From Parastagonospora avenae f. sp. tritici 18332-5 (lineage: Eukaryota > Ascomycota > Dothideomycetes > Pleosporales > Phaeosphaeriaceae), in assembly GCA_022559985.1 (NCBI GenBank), contig JAFJTR010000005.1:496001-560000 (forward strand): 64,000 nucleotides of DNA, read 5' to 3'. Each line of letters opens with the position of its first letter. The first letter of the stretch is position 1. The notes under the pieces were generated by a model. That model saw only the letters and a program-made list of their open reading frames with translations. It ran no database searches and had not been told where the DNA came from. Position numbers and translations under genes: made by a program. This document shows positions 23,462 through 36,000 of this stretch, piece after piece.

Positions 23462-23611
23462 GGGCGCTTGGTCCAGCGGTAAGACGCTCGCACACAGGTA
23501 TCCACTTGGCTCTGGGGCGAGGTGCTAACCACATCTGGAGTCGGTCTGTAGCAGATCGGGGCGTCCTGAGCTGGGTTGCGAGAGATCCGCGTTCGAATCG
23601 CGGAGTGCCCG
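23462..23611 (+). tRNA. tRNA gene (Pro-like body) with a ~79-nt insertion in the anticodon arm
   Basis: The acceptor strands GGGCGCT (23462-23468) and AGTGCCC (23604-23610) pair with one G-U. The A box TGGTCCAGCGGT and B box GTTCGAATC are canonical. The T arm is CCGCG/CGCGG around TTCGAAT. The anticodon stem is CTCGC (23487-23491) with GCGAG (23578-23582), and 86 nt lie between them where 7 are expected, so about 79 nt are inserted. A T-run (ttattttt) follows the gene as a Pol III terminator. The body resembles tRNA-Pro. The anticodon is unclear: the 5' side (ACACAGG) lacks the usual U33, while the 3' side reads CTGGGTT. It could be an intron-bearing gene or a pseudogene. Confidence 0.75.
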
Positions 23612-26600
23612 TTATTTTTGCCTGCATAGTAGTGGGGATGGCGCTGTTTGCGGGTCAAGTGAGCGAGAGGAGAGGAGATATGGTCGGGCTGAGAGCAGAT
23701 AAGGTACCCTGTGTCTCTTCAGGGGCGTGGCTATCTATTGTTTGTGAAGATGGGGCCAGGGGAGCTGGGCGTACTGAAGCTAGGGGGATGGTGCTTGATC
23801 CTGATAGGATGACGAAATGGTGTATTGAAGGGAAGGAATTAGTTGAAAGGACGAGAGGAAGAAGGGGCCTTGCGGAAATATGCTGCGGAAGGAGTTTGTT
23901 GAGATGGCTGACGAGAGGGCTATTTTCGATAGGCACAGAAGGGAGAAATTGCAATGTACAACACCTGTACCTACCGAGGCTTCTGCGTTGTGGCATGCTT
24001 GTTTGGCTTAATTTGCAAAGTGTACCGAGATCCTTCGGGTTAAGACTTCACATCATCTTTGCGCGCGCGATGGCCTGCTCAAGAACCTCCCACTACCATT
24101 GCCTCCGCGCAATCCCGAATGTCCATAGTCTACACTCTGGATCCGTATAGTCCAAACGCCGCCATCACAATCTCGGTTGCGCGAAAGTCCCTCACCATCC
24201 TCAATGAGCCATGTAATACCTCACCCAACATACTCTATGCAGAAATGTCACCAGTGGAGCATTCCTACCTCCGCATAAACATAAGCAACCATGCTACAAC
24301 CAGCACATCACCCAAAGCATTGCGCCAAGCCCACCACCCGCGGTATGTTTCGTTTCGCGCAAAGTGTGACTACATCTCATCACCACCTACGCAGTGGAGC
24401 GTGAGTGCCCTTCATCTTACACAAATCTTGGCAACGGTGCGAGGTCTCGAACGGCGATGGAAGGCTCGAACGACGATATTGGCGGGTGGTGCTGGGTTGT
24501 TTCGTTTCACGCCAGCGTTTGTCTCACATGGGCGAAACGAGCCGTTGGTACCAGGCATCTACGGCTCTTATGACAGTGCGGGAGATCTGCGCGGTGTGAG
24601 AAGTCTAATGAGGAGGGGATGTGAGGGTGGGGTGTTGTTGATGCAATCGATAACTGCGGGATCGCGGGATTGTCATCGTGGCTGCTTCAGATTGGGGCCA
24701 GGAAAGACGGAATTGAGGGCGTTGTTTCGAAAGTTTATCTGATTGCAGTATGTATACAGCTGGTAGGAAAACCAAGTACCCGTCTTAGATGCACTTGTCC
24801 TAATTCCTATATATCTCTTGCACTGACATCATGTTCGAGATCGATAGGATCGCGGGTTTGGGCCAGGCCTCGGATCAGGCACGGCGAAGTCTTCAAGGAT
24901 AGCAGCACCGGCACGGCGGGCCCTCGCGATCTGTACCTACGATGGACTTTGCAGCGCTTGTTTCGTCCGCACGTGTAGCCAGGAACTGCAGTCAGCAATT
25001 ACGCGTCAATTTATTTGTTACTATACCGAGCGGGGCCAGGAAAAGAATCTGAGATGATGTGCAGCGAGGAGGGGAATCGCAACTGGGACTGGAGGGGCAT
25101 TTGCGCCGCTCGTATTCGTGTGCAATGTCTTCGCAAGTTGGCTGGAAAGGTGAGGAGGACGTGGAGAGGTTCGCACAGCCTTCGGTGAATACCTGCAAGT
25201 TCAAACTGCTTCGTATTGCTTCGGAACCTGATAGTTCGTCAACAACGCAACACTGAACCATGCCGTGTACCGCCGGCGCTGTCGATGGCATTGTTGACAC
25301 TTCATCTTGCCGGGACAAGGTTCGAATGGAGGAGATTAACCGGTTCGCACGTTGAAACGGAGCCGCAACTGCTACAGCAACCGTAAAAATAGTGCATTCG
25401 GAGGGTCCCGAGTGTCATAGTATAGGTTTGGAAACTTTGGGTAGTCGGCAGGTGTAAAAGGATGTGGCTGAGCCTGAGGTTCATGCGCTCCAGATACGTC
25501 AGAGATGTTGAACATGGATGGCGCGGGTGTGGCCTCGCAGGAGGCAGCTGAGAGAAGGTGTGGCTTCGGATTGTGGCCGCCGTTATGGCGAGACCCACTC
25601 CACGAAGGAAGGCACGCCGCACGAGAGAGGCGCTGTTTGCGCATCATCCTTCATCCACTTCACAACATTCTCGAACCCCAAAGCTTCTACAACACAATGC
25701 GGTGGCGATCGCTCTGGAGGGCGCTGACAGCTGACGGCCGTGTTATGCAAATTATGACGGCTCGAGCACGACGAGAATAGGAGTCGAGTGTCGCACCTTT
25801 ATGCATGCGGTAAGCTCGCCCGCTTCGCCTGTGCTGGCCGCTTCAAACCTCTCCACCACGGTACACGCCTATCCACACGCCAATCGGCACCACGACACGA
25901 GTGCGCCCACACGAGGAGTCTCTGTGCCATCCTGTGTCTCTTGGTCGCACCGCCAGAAGACAACGCGGATGTTCTTCGATGGTTGCACGACAGCCAGCTG
26001 CTGTACGCCTGTGCCCCTGCTTGGCGTGGCCCAGCAAAACCCCATCTGGATGTCTTTGCCAGGTACCCGCCGTCTTTTAGGGAGGATCATCCCAAGGTGC
26101 AAGTCTATTTCGGCCAAGCGCCTTGAAACGCAATCTTAGCTGGCGGCCGGCCAGCAACCGCGGCTACAGAAAGATGGGACTCGTGGGCGATCGTGGGCAC
26201 ATCACTGCCAGCCGCACGTCGCCGCAGCGCGCACAAAAGGGCCGAGCAGCAACGAGGCGGCCACGGTGAAGCTCGCACAGCGCTATCGTGAAGAGCGTGC
26301 AATTATCTCGCAGCGCAGCTGTCCTCTCAGCGCCTCCAGCGAGCTGCTGCCACGCACCCGGCGGCTCCCAAGCCACGACGTTGGCCATGTCGGCTCCTGA
26401 ATGGCTAGCCTCATGCACACCCCAGGCGCTGTTCCTGGCTAAGCATGTCCACTCTGCCGCTGACTGGTCCCTGTCGCCGACGTCCCTGAATCAAATTAAC
26501 TCACCGCCAGGGGCACACCATCGACCAGCATCTGTGCGTCCGGATGTTTGCCTTGGCCCGCCTGCCTGCAATCATGTCCCGTTCATTCATATACCGCCCG

Positions 26601-26819
26601 TCTCCGCCTGCTGCTTCATTCTTTACCGCAAGGCTCAACTTTCCTTACACACATTCGCTTTTCAGTCTTCGGACGTGCCTCTCGTTACATCGAACTCCAG
26701 TCACTCTTTCCTGGATTCAATAGCGTTTTACGGAATCGACTTCTGCTGATATCTCCGGTTTTCACTTTCAAAAGCAACATACCCATCAGCCGATTTTAAG
26801 CATCCTTCAAACAGTCAAG
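23612..26819. other. Long intergenic region, possible unrecognised gene at 24120-24742
   Basis: About 3.2 kb. A plus-strand frame of roughly 200 codons from an ATG at about 24119 (MSIVYTLDPYSPNAAITISV) to 24742 is the longest, but it shows no domain, signal peptide or helix, and an even longer frame overlaps it upstream in a different phase through the tRNA. I do not count it as a gene. The last few hundred bases before 26820 are pyrimidine-rich and should include the promoter and leader of the next gene. Confidence 0.4.
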
Positions 26820-28907
26820 ATGAAGCTTACTCTTGCCTTCCTCGCCGCTCTCGCGGCCGCCGATGCCGCTGAGGCTCGCAGCCACCGCCAGGCTCGTCGC
26901 CAGTACGGCACCGAGAACTCCTACGGCAACGGTGGCTACGGTGAGGTCGAGTCCTCCAAAACTCCCGACGCTGCCACTGCCACCTCCTCCAGCATCGTCT
27001 CGCCTCCCTACATCCAGACTTCCTCCCCAGCTTTCTCGACCTCCATGTCGCCTGATGCCGCCTCTTCCTACCCTGCCACTGGATCTACTCCTTCTCCCGC
27101 ACCTCCAGCCGGTGGTTACGGGGGTGGTTATCCCGTCGGCGGTGGCCAGGGCTCAAGCTCTTCCGTCCCTGCTGGCGCTGAGACCTCTTCCGCCGTTGTT
27201 CCATCCGGTGGCGTCGGCATGCCCTCAAGCTCCGCTCCCGTCGGTATCCCAGAAAGCTCCACCGCTGCCGCCTCAAGCTCCGCTGCCGTCTCCAGCTCTT
27301 CTGCTGGTGCCTCCAGCTCTGCTGCTGCCTCCAGCTCTTCCGTCCCCGCTGGTGTGAGCTCTGCTTCCCCAGTTCCGTCTGCGCCCGCAGGTGGCTACGG
27401 AGGTGGTTACCCCGTCGGCGGCGGAAAGACCTCCAGCAGCGTTCCCGCTGGTGCCGAGACCAGCTCCGCTCCTGGTGTCTTCCCCTCCAGCCCTGTCGTT
27501 CCCTCCGGCGGTGTAGGCAAGCCCTCCAGCTCTGTCGTTGTCCCCTCCGGCGGCGTCAGCGTCCCAGCCAGCAGCTCCATCGCTGGTGTCTACCCTTCGG
27601 GCCCGGTCGTTCCCTCCGGTGGTGTTGGAAAGCCTTCCAGCTCCGTTGTCGTCCCATCTGGCGGCGTCAGCAAGCCTTCCAGCTCTCCCGTCCAGGCTGC
27701 CTCCTCTGGCATCTACCCATCCGGAGGTGCTGGTTTCCCCACTGGAACTGGTGCTAGCGTTCCTTCCAGCACCCCAGTGAGCGACATGGTCACCAAGACC
27801 ATCTACTCCACCCAGATCAAGTACGAGTCTAGCGCTCTTGTCACCGCTGTTGTTCCCGTCGGCACCACCGTCTGTGCTGAGTCAGATGCCTCCAAGTACC
27901 CTGCGCCTTCCGCGCCTGTTTCCGCGCCTGGTGTTGTTACTAGCCAGGTTCCCGTTTCTGAGGTCGTCAAGACCATGACCGAGACCCTCATCTACACTAT
28001 TGGCACTGGAAGCTCCGCGCATCCCGTCACAACTGAGGTCGTTTCCACTAGCACCTCGACTGCTTACTCCACTGTCGTTGTAACTATTCACAAGAGCACT
28101 CCTGCTGGCGGCAACGGTTACCCCGTCGCTACGCCTGAGGGCGGAAAGCCTGGTTACCCTGAGGGACCCACTGGCACCAGCACCTTGACCTCCACTTCTA
28201 CTTCCACAAAGTACATCACCGTCAAGCCCACTCCTTCTGCTTCAGTCCCTGTCGGTGCTGAGGGAACTCCCGTTGCTCCTATTGGTGGCGCCGGTAAGCC
28301 CACTGGCCCAGGTGGAGAGGAGTGCGAGGCTCCCGTCACCGTTACCGTCACTGCCAAGGAGACCGTCACTGTCACCGCTGGCCAGGGCAAGCCTTCTGCT
28401 CCTGCCGGTGGCGCTGGTTACCCAGTCGTCCCTGAGAACGCTTCCACTGGCGCCGCTAAGCCGTCCGTCCCTGCCGGCGGCGCTGGCATGCCCCCTAAGC
28501 CATCTGCTCCTGCCGGCGGCATGTACCCCATCACCAACGGCACAAACCCTTACCCTGCGGGCCCCACTGGATTCAAGACCTCTGCTAAGCCTTCGCTTCC
28601 CGTAGCCTCCGGTGTCCCAACCAGCAGCCTCCCTGCGTTCTCCTTCGTCTCTGAGGTCCCTACTGTCCCAACTGCCTCTCCCAAGACTACGCCCGCTGGT
28701 GAGACCGCTTCCACCCCAGCTGCCTCTTCCTCTACTCCCGCCTACGTCAAGCCCTCCGCGCCCGCAGGTGGCGAGTACGGCTCCGGTTACGCTGCCGCCC
28801 CTCCCGCACCTAAGCCAGCTTCTTCCTCCTCGGCCACCCCAGCCGGCGAGACCAAGCCCACCCCGGCTCCCGGTAACAGCTACGGCTCCGGATACGGCAC
28901 CTACTAA
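26820..28907 (+). CDS. Secreted Ser/Pro/Gly-rich repeat protein (cell-wall or adhesin-like)
   Basis: An intronless frame of 695 residues. A signal peptide of about 17-19 residues (MKLTLAFLAALAAADAAEA) is followed by RQARRQYG, a dibasic Kex2-like site. The body alternates repeats of the type VVPSGGVGKPSSS and PAPPAGGYGGGYPVGGG with Ser/Thr runs, and contains TVTVTAKETVTVTAG and TSTSTSTKYITVKP stretches typical of heavily O-glycosylated fungal wall proteins. It ends in NSYGSGYGTY, without a hydrophobic GPI-anchor tail, so it is probably secreted or wall-trapped. The third-position bias is strong (C-rich, Ser as TCC/AGC), consistent with high expression. No catalytic domain is visible. The minus-strand frame over 28242-29108 is a shadow of its codon bias. 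Confidence 0.85.
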   Translation: MKLTLAFLAALAAADAAEARSHRQARRQYGTENSYGNGGYGEVESSKTPDAATATSSSIVSPPYIQTSSPAFSTSMSPDAASSYPATGSTPSPAPPAGGYGGGYPVGGGQGSSSSVPAGAETSSAVVPSGGVGMPSSSAPVGIPESSTAAASSSAAVSSSSAGASSSAAASSSSVPAGVSSASPVPSAPAGGYGGGYPVGGGKTSSSVPAGAETSSAPGVFPSSPVVPSGGVGKPSSSVVVPSGGVSVPASSSIAGVYPSGPVVPSGGVGKPSSSVVVPSGGVSKPSSSPVQAASSGIYPSGGAGFPTGTGASVPSSTPVSDMVTKTIYSTQIKYESSALVTAVVPVGTTVCAESDASKYPAPSAPVSAPGVVTSQVPVSEVVKTMTETLIYTIGTGSSAHPVTTEVVSTSTSTAYSTVVVTIHKSTPAGGNGYPVATPEGGKPGYPEGPTGTSTLTSTSTSTKYITVKPTPSASVPVGAEGTPVAPIGGAGKPTGPGGEECEAPVTVTVTAKETVTVTAGQGKPSAPAGGAGYPVVPENASTGAAKPSVPAGGAGMPPKPSAPAGGMYPITNGTNPYPAGPTGFKTSAKPSLPVASGVPTSSLPAFSFVSEVPTVPTASPKTTPAGETASTPAASSSTPAYVKPSAPAGGEYGSGYAAAPPAPKPASSSSATPAGETKPTPAPGNSYGSGYGTY

Positions 28908-31698
28908 GTGTCTGCTTAGCATGAGCTGCACGGCCGTCTGTAACGTGCCTAGAGCACGAAGGGTCCCTTGATCCATTTCTTTGCTATGTCTAGTCAAGTG
29001 TTTATCATCACTGTTCGTGTCTCGGGCCAGGAGCAAGATGGCCGGGCGGTGTGTGTACAAAGTGTATTTTGCCATGTTTAAGATATAGGGAGGAGAGGAT
29101 GTACGCATTTGTCAATATATGCTGTCTTGTTTCCAACATACACACATTTGCCTTTTTGGAGCGCGCGAACTGTGAAGAGATATTTGATTCAGACACTGGC
29201 ATTACGAGCTTTTTTCCTTGGTTTAGATGTCTTTATTTCCTTCTGTTTTGGCGGTTGGTTGCAAAAGACCATCGGGTATGGCGCGGCGTTTTTGACCCAT
29301 CTATATACTCTAGTTGCGCAATTCACAACATTTGAAACTGAACAAACATCTCTCCATATTCACCCATGCCGTGCACAATGAAGATCAACATCCATGCATC
29401 ATCAATCCACTGGTCTACACACACCCCCAATAATTCGACGCCCCCTTCGCTTGATTCCAACACAGCCACCTTTTCACATGCACAGCAGCTGCACAGATCA
29501 AGCTTTTTTTCGCGCAGACGCGAGATGATGCGATGCGCTTTTCAGCCAAAATTACGCCGTGCCGCGCGGCGCAAATTTCGGCGCGGTGCGCGAGAGTAAG
29601 CTGCGCTGTCTGTGTGGTTTCGATAGCTTGGATTCTGGACTCTGGAATTTGTGATTATTGCGCTTGGCTGGGGGAAGTGAAGATTAAGATTGTTGGACGT
29701 GCTCGTTCGTGTCAGCAATATCCGCAAAGGGTATGCTGCGCATTCTGCGCCTGGGTGTTGTGGGGAGCGCGGTGGGTTTGTAGACATGGCAACCGCGTGC
29801 GCTGGAGGTTATGGATTCTGCTGTCTGATATGTTGCTGATGTGGCGCGGCATTGAAAATTCGGCTGAGCAGGATTGCTATGTACCAGTAGGCCCCGAATC
29901 TCACGAAGTGACCTCGTCGCGAGGATATACATGCAGCTTCGTCATACGCGCTTATGAGCTTGTGAATTTAAAGTGTGCTTGGTAAAACGTTCATTTGCAG
30001 TACTTTGCTAGCGGTGTATGTGAGAATTGGGAGAACAATGACCGGACAGCGCCAATGAGGTGAGGTAAACTAAAGAAAGAATGGCCTTACTGTTCGTCTA
30101 CATTCCATTGCTGGATACTACATACAACTTGTCTGAGATGAAGACCTGTAAACTGTGACTATGGCATCATGTACAGTCACTCTACGCTCTGCACATGGCA
30201 AGAAAATACCGAAGCTGTTGGTAGGGCTTCACACTAGTGCCAAAAGGAAATAACGATAACTAGGAATCCATTCTGATCGATGGTTGACTTAATTGATGTT
30301 CTACGTGAGGATGCTACAGAGGGGTATGTGACCTGAGATGAGTAGGGCCGAGGTAGGATCGAGTCAGATCGTTGGGCAGTGTTGGGCAGCCAGCGTACCT
30401 ACCGATACTCATGATCTGACAGAAGCTGTGATACCTATATTGCAATATTCGTTGAGCGACCAAGAGACACAGATGAATCGGTTCGATGTATCTCAAGCTA
30501 GCACAAGTCGTCCTCTTGTGTCCTATTAAGAAGAGGCGAAGAAGTAGCCTGTATGTATTAAAAACTTCTAAAAAGACTAGGGTAAGTTAAGCTTCTCATA
30601 GCTGCGTATACATCCAGGCTCTACTAAGATTATAATCAGTAAGTTATGCATTTAAAGACTATCATTATATTTGGTGTATGTTTAGAGGAGGCAGGAATTT
30701 GCCAATGCCTGGGAAGGAGTTATAGGGCTGGCTGCTTGACCATCATCGTCAGGATCCTCAGAACGCGTACCTAAGTATACCTGAGTGCTTGGGTATTATC
30801 TCCATTACTCTTAACTCTTCATTGTACTATGTTGTAGCGTACTGTACTTCACCGCTGCTTACATACATGCATCTCAAGACCGGTTGATCATGCACTGAAG
30901 TCCTTATACATAGCATAGGTTGCAGTGAGCCAATAAGAAATATACTCCATTGGAGGGACCGCTACACGATCGGCATATTTGTATACAGGCTCGTCTCTGT
31001 CCGTCTCTCTGAGGATACTACATAACTCACACAATTGTTGGTCTACTATAGCAGCATATAAGCCTGAGTACTACACCAACGGGCCATTAGGCAGATCTGA
31101 GAGAACGACGACGAAGAACTTACCTAGTGCCAGTAGGTATTCAAGAAGTCATACGCCATCCCGAACATCTTCAACGCTGTTAATCGCGGCAAGTGCCTAT
31201 ACGTTGAAGAGGCCCAGCCTTCTCTATCGTCATATGTAACATCATTTTCGACACATGCATGTCCAACAGGACACATCCTAGTTAGAACCCCTCAAAGACG
31301 TGATCGCGACTATCACGGCCCAACACGGTGTTATTTACCGGCCCGTGGAAACCTTGAGTACCAACCACGTGGTCACGGGAACGTTTGGTAGCTGCAGGCG
31401 AGGCTATGACGTATATGAGTAAAACTCTTGACGAGAATTGAGCGGACGTGGCAAGGGAAGGCATAGGAGAGAATGTGATGGATGTTGTTTGAATCAAATC
31501 CGTCGTCGATATCAATATCTGTGGGATTATATAGGGTAGTGAAAAGTGGGTGTGTTGATAAATTTTTGTGATTTGGAATTGATATGTACAAACAAAGTCG
31601 CATGACAAGTACATGCAAGACTAGTCGCTCAGTGCATGAAGTCATCATCGGACGCCACTCATGGCTGAATAATCCTCCAATCCTTCCCTCGGACTCTT
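28908..31698. other. Intergenic, AT-rich in its second half
   Basis: No gene is supported. From about 30500 to 31300 the DNA is AT-rich and holds a diverged copy of the dispersed repeat also seen near 19334 (30528-30640). Frames at 29533-29985 have no domain. The region reads as repeat-derived or promoter DNA between two secreted-protein genes. Confidence 0.45.
30528..30640 (+). repeat. Degenerate dispersed repeat, copy 2
   Basis: Related to 19334-19440: both begin with aagaagaggYgaagaRgtag, then cctgtat, and both contain a tgcRtatacat string about 70-80 bases later. Here that string continues into atccaggct, similar to the ends of the 68-bp mini-elements. The copies are well diverged and the boundaries are uncertain. 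Confidence 0.4.
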
Positions 31699-33041
31699 CT
31701 AACCCTGGGTCTGGTCCGGCTTCAACGCGCAGCCCTGATTCTTGAACACTGGGTTGAGCTTTCCAACACTGAAGTTGAGCGCTGCAGCTGTGATATCAGT
31801 GACGGTGCTCAAACTCGATGGCACAGACATGGTGCCGAGCTGGTACAGCAGACACAGCACATCACCTGCAGTGGCATCATTGGGCAGCTGACCATCCTGG
31901 ATCTTGCCGAAAGTACCAAGGCCATCGAAGTTATTGACACCGATGTTGCCGCCGAAGAGCTTGGGAGCCTTCAGGTACATGGCGAGAATCTCTCGGGTTA
32001 CGTCGCCGTTGGAGTAGGGCTCGACGCGGCTGAACCAGTTTTCGGGAATGCGCTCTGGGACGTGTGCCCAACCGCCGGGGGCACTGGAGTCTTCTACGGC
32101 GCCGAAGAAGCTCTTCATGGTGGCGAGGTCGGGGACGCCCTTGTCGCCGTAGGATGGGAAAAGTTCGTAGAGGAAGGATGCGGCACCGTAAAGCAGCAGG
32201 CTCAATGGCCCGAAGAAGAAATTTCCTTTGGTCTGTTAGTCTCCGAACTGTCTAGAGAAGTGAAGTGGGGGTGGGTGAAGGATAACTTACCGTTGGTTGC
32301 GAGAGACTCGTCGTAGCGCTTGCCACGGTACGCAGCTAACGCCTCCAGATCAAATTTACCGCCCGAGACGGTATCAGCGAACGACTTCATCTCAGCAAAA
32401 AGCGAGCCGTTGAACGAGTAGTTGTCGCCGTTGTTGAGGAAGTAGTCGGTACGGGTGAGCGAAGAATCACCCTCGAACTTGTTGTGACCGTTAAGTCCGG
32501 GCTGACGACCAAGCAGCGGCAGCAGCGCAGTTCGACTAGTAGCATCGCATCCGATACTGAGCTTGGTTGTGACAACGTCGCCGTCGGCCTGGATACCGAG
32601 GACTGCTAGGAGGACTGAGAGATCGTACCCGACATTGTAGACGTTCTGCTGAGCATCGACAAGCTCGTTGAAGTTGGTAACTCCGTCGTGAGACAAGAAG
32701 TTATGGTTTGCTGCGGCGTTCAGACCTGGGCAAGGTCCTCGAATGTCGTTGGGTCCTGGAGCAGTGTAGTAATGAGCAGTGTCGCCATCGGCTGGCACTT
32801 TGATGCCACCCTTTTGCGATCCAGGAACACCATTCTTCGCTCCAGTGTATGGGTACTGAGATGTGTACGGTGCGGCACCCTTGTGGTCTGCATTGAAGGG
32901 ACAAGTTGTTTGGCGCTTGTTGTTGGCATACCGAGCCTCTCTGAGCAAGGAGGAGTCTACGCCAGCTTGACCAGCAACCCATCCATAGCCCCAAGCGCTG
33001 GTGGCGGAAGAGAGAACGAGAAGAGATGAGAGAGAACGCAT
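31699..33041 (-). CDS. Secreted heme-thiolate peroxidase / peroxygenase (chloroperoxidase family)
   Basis: Two exons, 32291-33041 and 31699-32225 (intron 65 nt), give 425 residues. A signal peptide (MRSLSSLLVLSSATSAWG) supports the ATG at 33041 rather than one 54 bases upstream. The proximal heme ligand is the Cys of GPCPGLNAAANHNFL at about residue 104. Further on is FEGDSSLTRTD near 189-199, the Glu-x-Asp-Ser metal-site motif, followed by a conserved DYF segment. This is the family of Caldariomyces chloroperoxidase and the unspecific peroxygenases, which use hydrogen peroxide to oxygenate or halogenate organic substrates outside the cell. The length is that of the long, UPO-like group. Relatives also act in secondary metabolism (for example stcC), but no biosynthetic genes flank it here. 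The substrate is unknown. Confidence 0.88.
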
Positions 33042-36000
33042 GATGGTGAAGTGAGCACTGCTGCGACCTCTGTAGATGAGACGAGACTGCTTCACTTGGA
33101 CACCGTCTTACTTATAGGCCTTGCCAGGTCGACTTGAAAGCTATCTCCATGGATGAAGGATTCAACATACCGAGGCAGATCTGGTAAATTTCTTGTTACC
33201 ATCGTACGCCGTCGACGTCCTGTTGCAATCCGACCTTTCTCATTGGAGCGACTACGGAGCGCGTGTGATGTGTGGGGGATGATCGACGTAACGAGGCCAT
33301 GATCGACATACACATTGCCTGTCGGGGAGTTCGAGTGTGGGCAAGGTTTACATGCTGTTCATCCCATCCAAGTTTCTTGGGATGGCAACTAAGGTACTAT
33401 CTACGTGGACGGCGCTGCTTAGTGTGTGGCGTTAGCGGAAGGTTTGATCTCCGTACGCGCTAAACCACCACATGCGGCTATGTCCCTGGAAAGACGTAGA
33501 TCTCTGTCCAAATCTGGCAAACACAGTGAGAAAGGGTGCCACAGGGTCGGATTGCGGGGAAATCAACGAACCAATTACAGCTTTTACTACCACCTTCCGA
33601 CGTCCCAATTTGTGAATGCAACCATGGTCGACCTCGGCTTACTACGAGGCACTGCTCAGAATGCCAATTTCCATGGCCATGGCTAACGAGATTCAGTTTG
33701 ATCAGACCCAAGACGAGCGAAACCCCGGGGATTTGCCTGCTCCTGGTCAGGCACCCCCTAACTTTTGTGTCATCGTACATGTCCATGAGTCCCAATCGGA
33801 TCACACTTAGAGATGATGGTTCTTCGAGAAGCATGCGTCCATCCCTATACCCGGAAGATGCAAGAATTTGTATGTTTGGAGTACGATGTGTTGAACTGTT
33901 CCTGGACACAAGACGATGCAGCTTTTCGTAGTTCCGCCATCTCAGTCGAGTGTATAGCCTGTGCCAATCAGGAATGCATAGGTAAAGATGCGAAGCCATG
34001 AGATTGCGCTGCGCGGTCTTGGATATGCAAATATATCTGGGGTTTAATTTCTGTGGAGAGGCTCTTACGGCAACTGGCGGGGCATTTCTTGGGCAACATT
34101 AGCTCGACGGGATTTGTCTGTGCGATGTCCAGCAGGTGCAGCGATGCGGAGTTTACTCCTTCCTCACTCGATTGGCCAAGTAGCGCATGTCAATAGACCA
34201 ACCCTTACCCCGCAAACCTTTGTCGATCTTGACTACTGTGCTCCACTACACGTTCGAGACGTGATTTCTTCTCTTTGTTGATGCCGATCATCACGGATGG
34301 ACAGGTACGTAGATAGGAGAAAGATGCATAAACAACAAACGACCGAGTTAGGGATACGAATTAGCTCCAATACCTGCTTTGAGATCGAGATCCTGCGTCG
34401 TCAGCGACTAATATCTGCATAGGCTATGCTAGATGTACGGCGCTTTTCTGCTGCATCCTACCGGCCCTTGTGACGAGGCAGATCTCAGCCAACTCGCATT
34501 ACGAACGCGGCGGCAGATCGATATCAGAATGTGCAGCACCACGACTCAGAGTCGTGTAGTATTTCCGCATGTACGAGAGCCAGATATGGCAACCCGAAAG
34601 GGTCTTTTTGTGGCGTCTCCAGATGATCGCCCAACAAGTGCCATGGCTGTCGACAACGCTCGGATGGACGCCTGGAAACGGTGATTTGATAAGGTTTGGT
34701 ACGGCGAACATGACAGCGGCAACATTACCAGTACGTCATATTACGCTTCCTGGGAACATGCCTCGGCCCTGGTGCACGACCCGGCGCAGGGTATGTGTCG
34801 CTAGAGTTGACCTTGCGGGGTGCTTCAGACCAGAGATCAGATTCTTACTGAGATTCGCGATGGTCAAAATGAGCGTCAGCTTACCCGAATACCGCCTCCA
34901 TGCAGGTTGTCATGTTCTCGAGTCCTCTAGACATGCACTTCTTCACTGACAGGGTAGGCCCTGGTCATACGTATCATCTGGCGCGACCAAGGGAACCATC
35001 TCAACATCATGGCCTCCACACTGGCTCCGTTCTCGTTCATTGCAAAGCGGAAAAAATCATGTAACTCTGGCAGTCCAGTCGCTCTCGTGGACCGCTCTTT
35101 GTTAATGAAGGAGATCGCACGAGTCTATTGTACTCCAGAGTATACTCAGGTATGTATGCAAGGGGCGTTCACTCGGAGCACAACAACGGTCAGGGCCGCC
35201 TCGCATTGCAAGTTGAGTGGTAGAACGAGCGCATTTCGCTCGTTGCCAGGTGTTTGTTGGCCCGCGGTTACGTGGACAACTGGGTGCCGGACAGAAGGCA
35301 TCAGATCGGAAACAATCAGCATGGGCGAGCAACATGGCATAACAGCGCCCGCGAATGAGGTTACCGGTACTGCGCAGGTGCCCTGGCCTCGGTATCTTGG
35401 TCCTACCAGGTCGGGTATATCTTCACCTGAGCGTCCGCCGAGCAAGTCGCGCGACTACTGTAGTAATGCAAATGTGTTACCAGCTAGACAGCTTGGTTAT
35501 GTTGACGATTCGTTCACTAATGTGACCTGATTCTCAACAGTTTGCCACTTCTGCAATGCACTCCGATATCACAGTATCACAAGGTAGGTAAGCTCAACCA
35601 AGAAGAGCGGAGCCAGCACCGTTACGCATTCGGAGGTACAAAAAGCAGAAAGGAACAGTGCAAGCATCTGACCGGACGTAGAAAAGAACGTTATGTGTAT
35701 CTCAAGCATCAGGCCGATGCCCAGTATTTCCCACGATGGTGGTGCAAGGATGTACTGTGGTCACTCACTGCCGAATAACTCAAGAAAGCTAGACATTCAT
35801 CGAACGTTTCCAGGAACAAACTCAATCTCGCTTCTTCTCGTCGAAATGTCCGGTGTGGTATCTCGAGGAAGTGCGTGCGTTTGTTATGGAACAGAGTCAA
35901 AACGAAATCCATGGGAGATGGAAGTGGATGAACAGGCGGGAGGAGGACCGGTAAATATGTGGTCTCTCAAGCCTGTACGTTCACGTTCTCTTTCGCTTAG

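Noticed and set aside
23506..24742. Frames of 214 and 227 codons
   Set aside because: One runs through the tRNA gene, they overlap in different phases, both start at non-ATG codons, and no domain is visible.
28242..29108. Long minus-strand frame of 288 codons
   Set aside because: It lies largely over the end of the Ser/Pro/Gly-rich gene and is a shadow of its strong codon bias.
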